A stretch of DNA of 6,500 bases from Solobacterium sp. (GTDB lineage Bacteria > Bacillota_I > Bacilli_A > Erysipelotrichales > Erysipelotrichaceae), in NCBI GenBank assembly GCA_016284975.1, contig JAEEPV010000246.1, positions 1 through 6,500 on the forward strand, in the 5' to 3' direction. The position numbers and the translations under genes were made by a program. Positions 6,283-6,500 of the stretch are shown here, piece after piece (the stretch's first letter is position 1; every line of letters begins with the position of its first letter). The notes under the pieces are model-generated. The model ran no database searches, was not told the origin of the DNA, and worked only from the letters and a program-made list of their open reading frames with translations.

Positions 6283-6477
6283 TCAGTTGATTTCCTTTGC
6301 GGCAATATACAGCGGCCGCTCAATCAGATCTTCTTTATAGTTCATCAGTATCTTTCGGCAGCGTCTGCAGTTCTCGATCTGCCGCTTTACCATGCGGATA
6401 TTATATGGAATCTCAAGACGATAACCGTTTTGGAAGAGAACTACCGTATTGGCTCTTCCGTCTGAAATAACCCGCAT
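6283..6477 (-). CDS. Small conserved-looking protein with a CxxC motif, function unknown; start may lie outside the window
   Basis: A 64-residue frame starting MRVISDGRANTVVLF from the ATG at 6477, with GTGAGG 8 nt upstream, which is a usable ribosome binding site. The frame has no stop between this ATG and base 6500, so a longer protein starting outside the window is equally possible. I do not recognise it. Visible features: a short beta-rich N-terminal half (TVVLFQNGYRLEIPYN at 11-26), then a strongly basic helix-like stretch with CRRC at 37-40, which could be a redox or half metal-binding motif, and a C-terminus IERPLYIAAKEIN. It ends 5 nt before the YitT-family gene on the same strand, so the two are likely one transcript. 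Being coding is supported by spacing and ribosome binding site rather than by homology. Confidence 0.6.
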   Translation of the reverse strand: MRVISDGRANTVVLFQNGYRLEIPYNIRMVKRQIENCRRCRKILMNYKEDLIERPLYIAAKEIN

Positions 6478-6500
6478 GATCTGATCCTCACAGATCCAGA

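Overview
The window is a compact stretch of low-to-mid-GC Firmicutes chromosome in which every recognisable gene lies on the minus strand. An Spx regulator with its CxxC switch, a RecD2-type helicase, a YitT-family membrane protein, MgtE and strong GGAGG-type ribosome binding sites all point to Firmicutes. A member near the Erysipelotrichia or Bacilli is plausible, but that placement is inference. I see no mobile element, CRISPR array, tRNA, rRNA or sign of recent transfer.

In the direction of transcription (right to left), the window opens with a small CxxC protein of unknown function (6477-6283, open to the right edge) followed 5 nt later by a YitT/DUF161-DUF2179 membrane protein (6277-5402). 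This unit ends at a clear intrinsic terminator (5372-5345). Directly after it comes a well-spaced sigma-A-like promoter (5341-5313) and a leader of about 105 nt. This serves a second unit of five tightly packed genes: mgtE (Mg2+ channel), spx (thiol-stress RNA polymerase regulator, with an unusual Cys-rich tail), a membrane-anchored DUF218/YdcF-like protein, mnmA (tRNA 2-thiouridylase) and recD2 (DNA helicase, cut by the left edge at its motif Ia). Joins are 17 nt (mgtE-spx), a 1-nt TGATG overlap (spx-ydcF-like), 46 nt with a hairpin (ydcF-like to mnmA) and an 11-nt overlap (mnmA-recD2). The first two genes concern ion and redox homeostasis; the last two are housekeeping genes that are also near neighbours in Bacillus subtilis (trmU and yrrC/recD2, with yrrB between them).

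The most interesting part is the mgtE leader. It carries a 41-codon upstream ORF with a near-perfect Shine-Dalgarno that runs, in another frame, through the mgtE ribosome binding site and start codon. It also has duplicated short motifs and a 10-bp inverted repeat that could pair the uORF start with the sequence just before the mgtE ribosome binding site. This looks like a possible translation-based Mg2+ control element distinct from the M-box riboswitch, but it is a hypothesis from one sequence. The second point is the six-cysteine tail on Spx. The third is the hairpin between the ydcF-like gene and mnmA, next to a TATAAT and an mnmA start with no evident ribosome binding site. The rest is ordinary chromosomal content.
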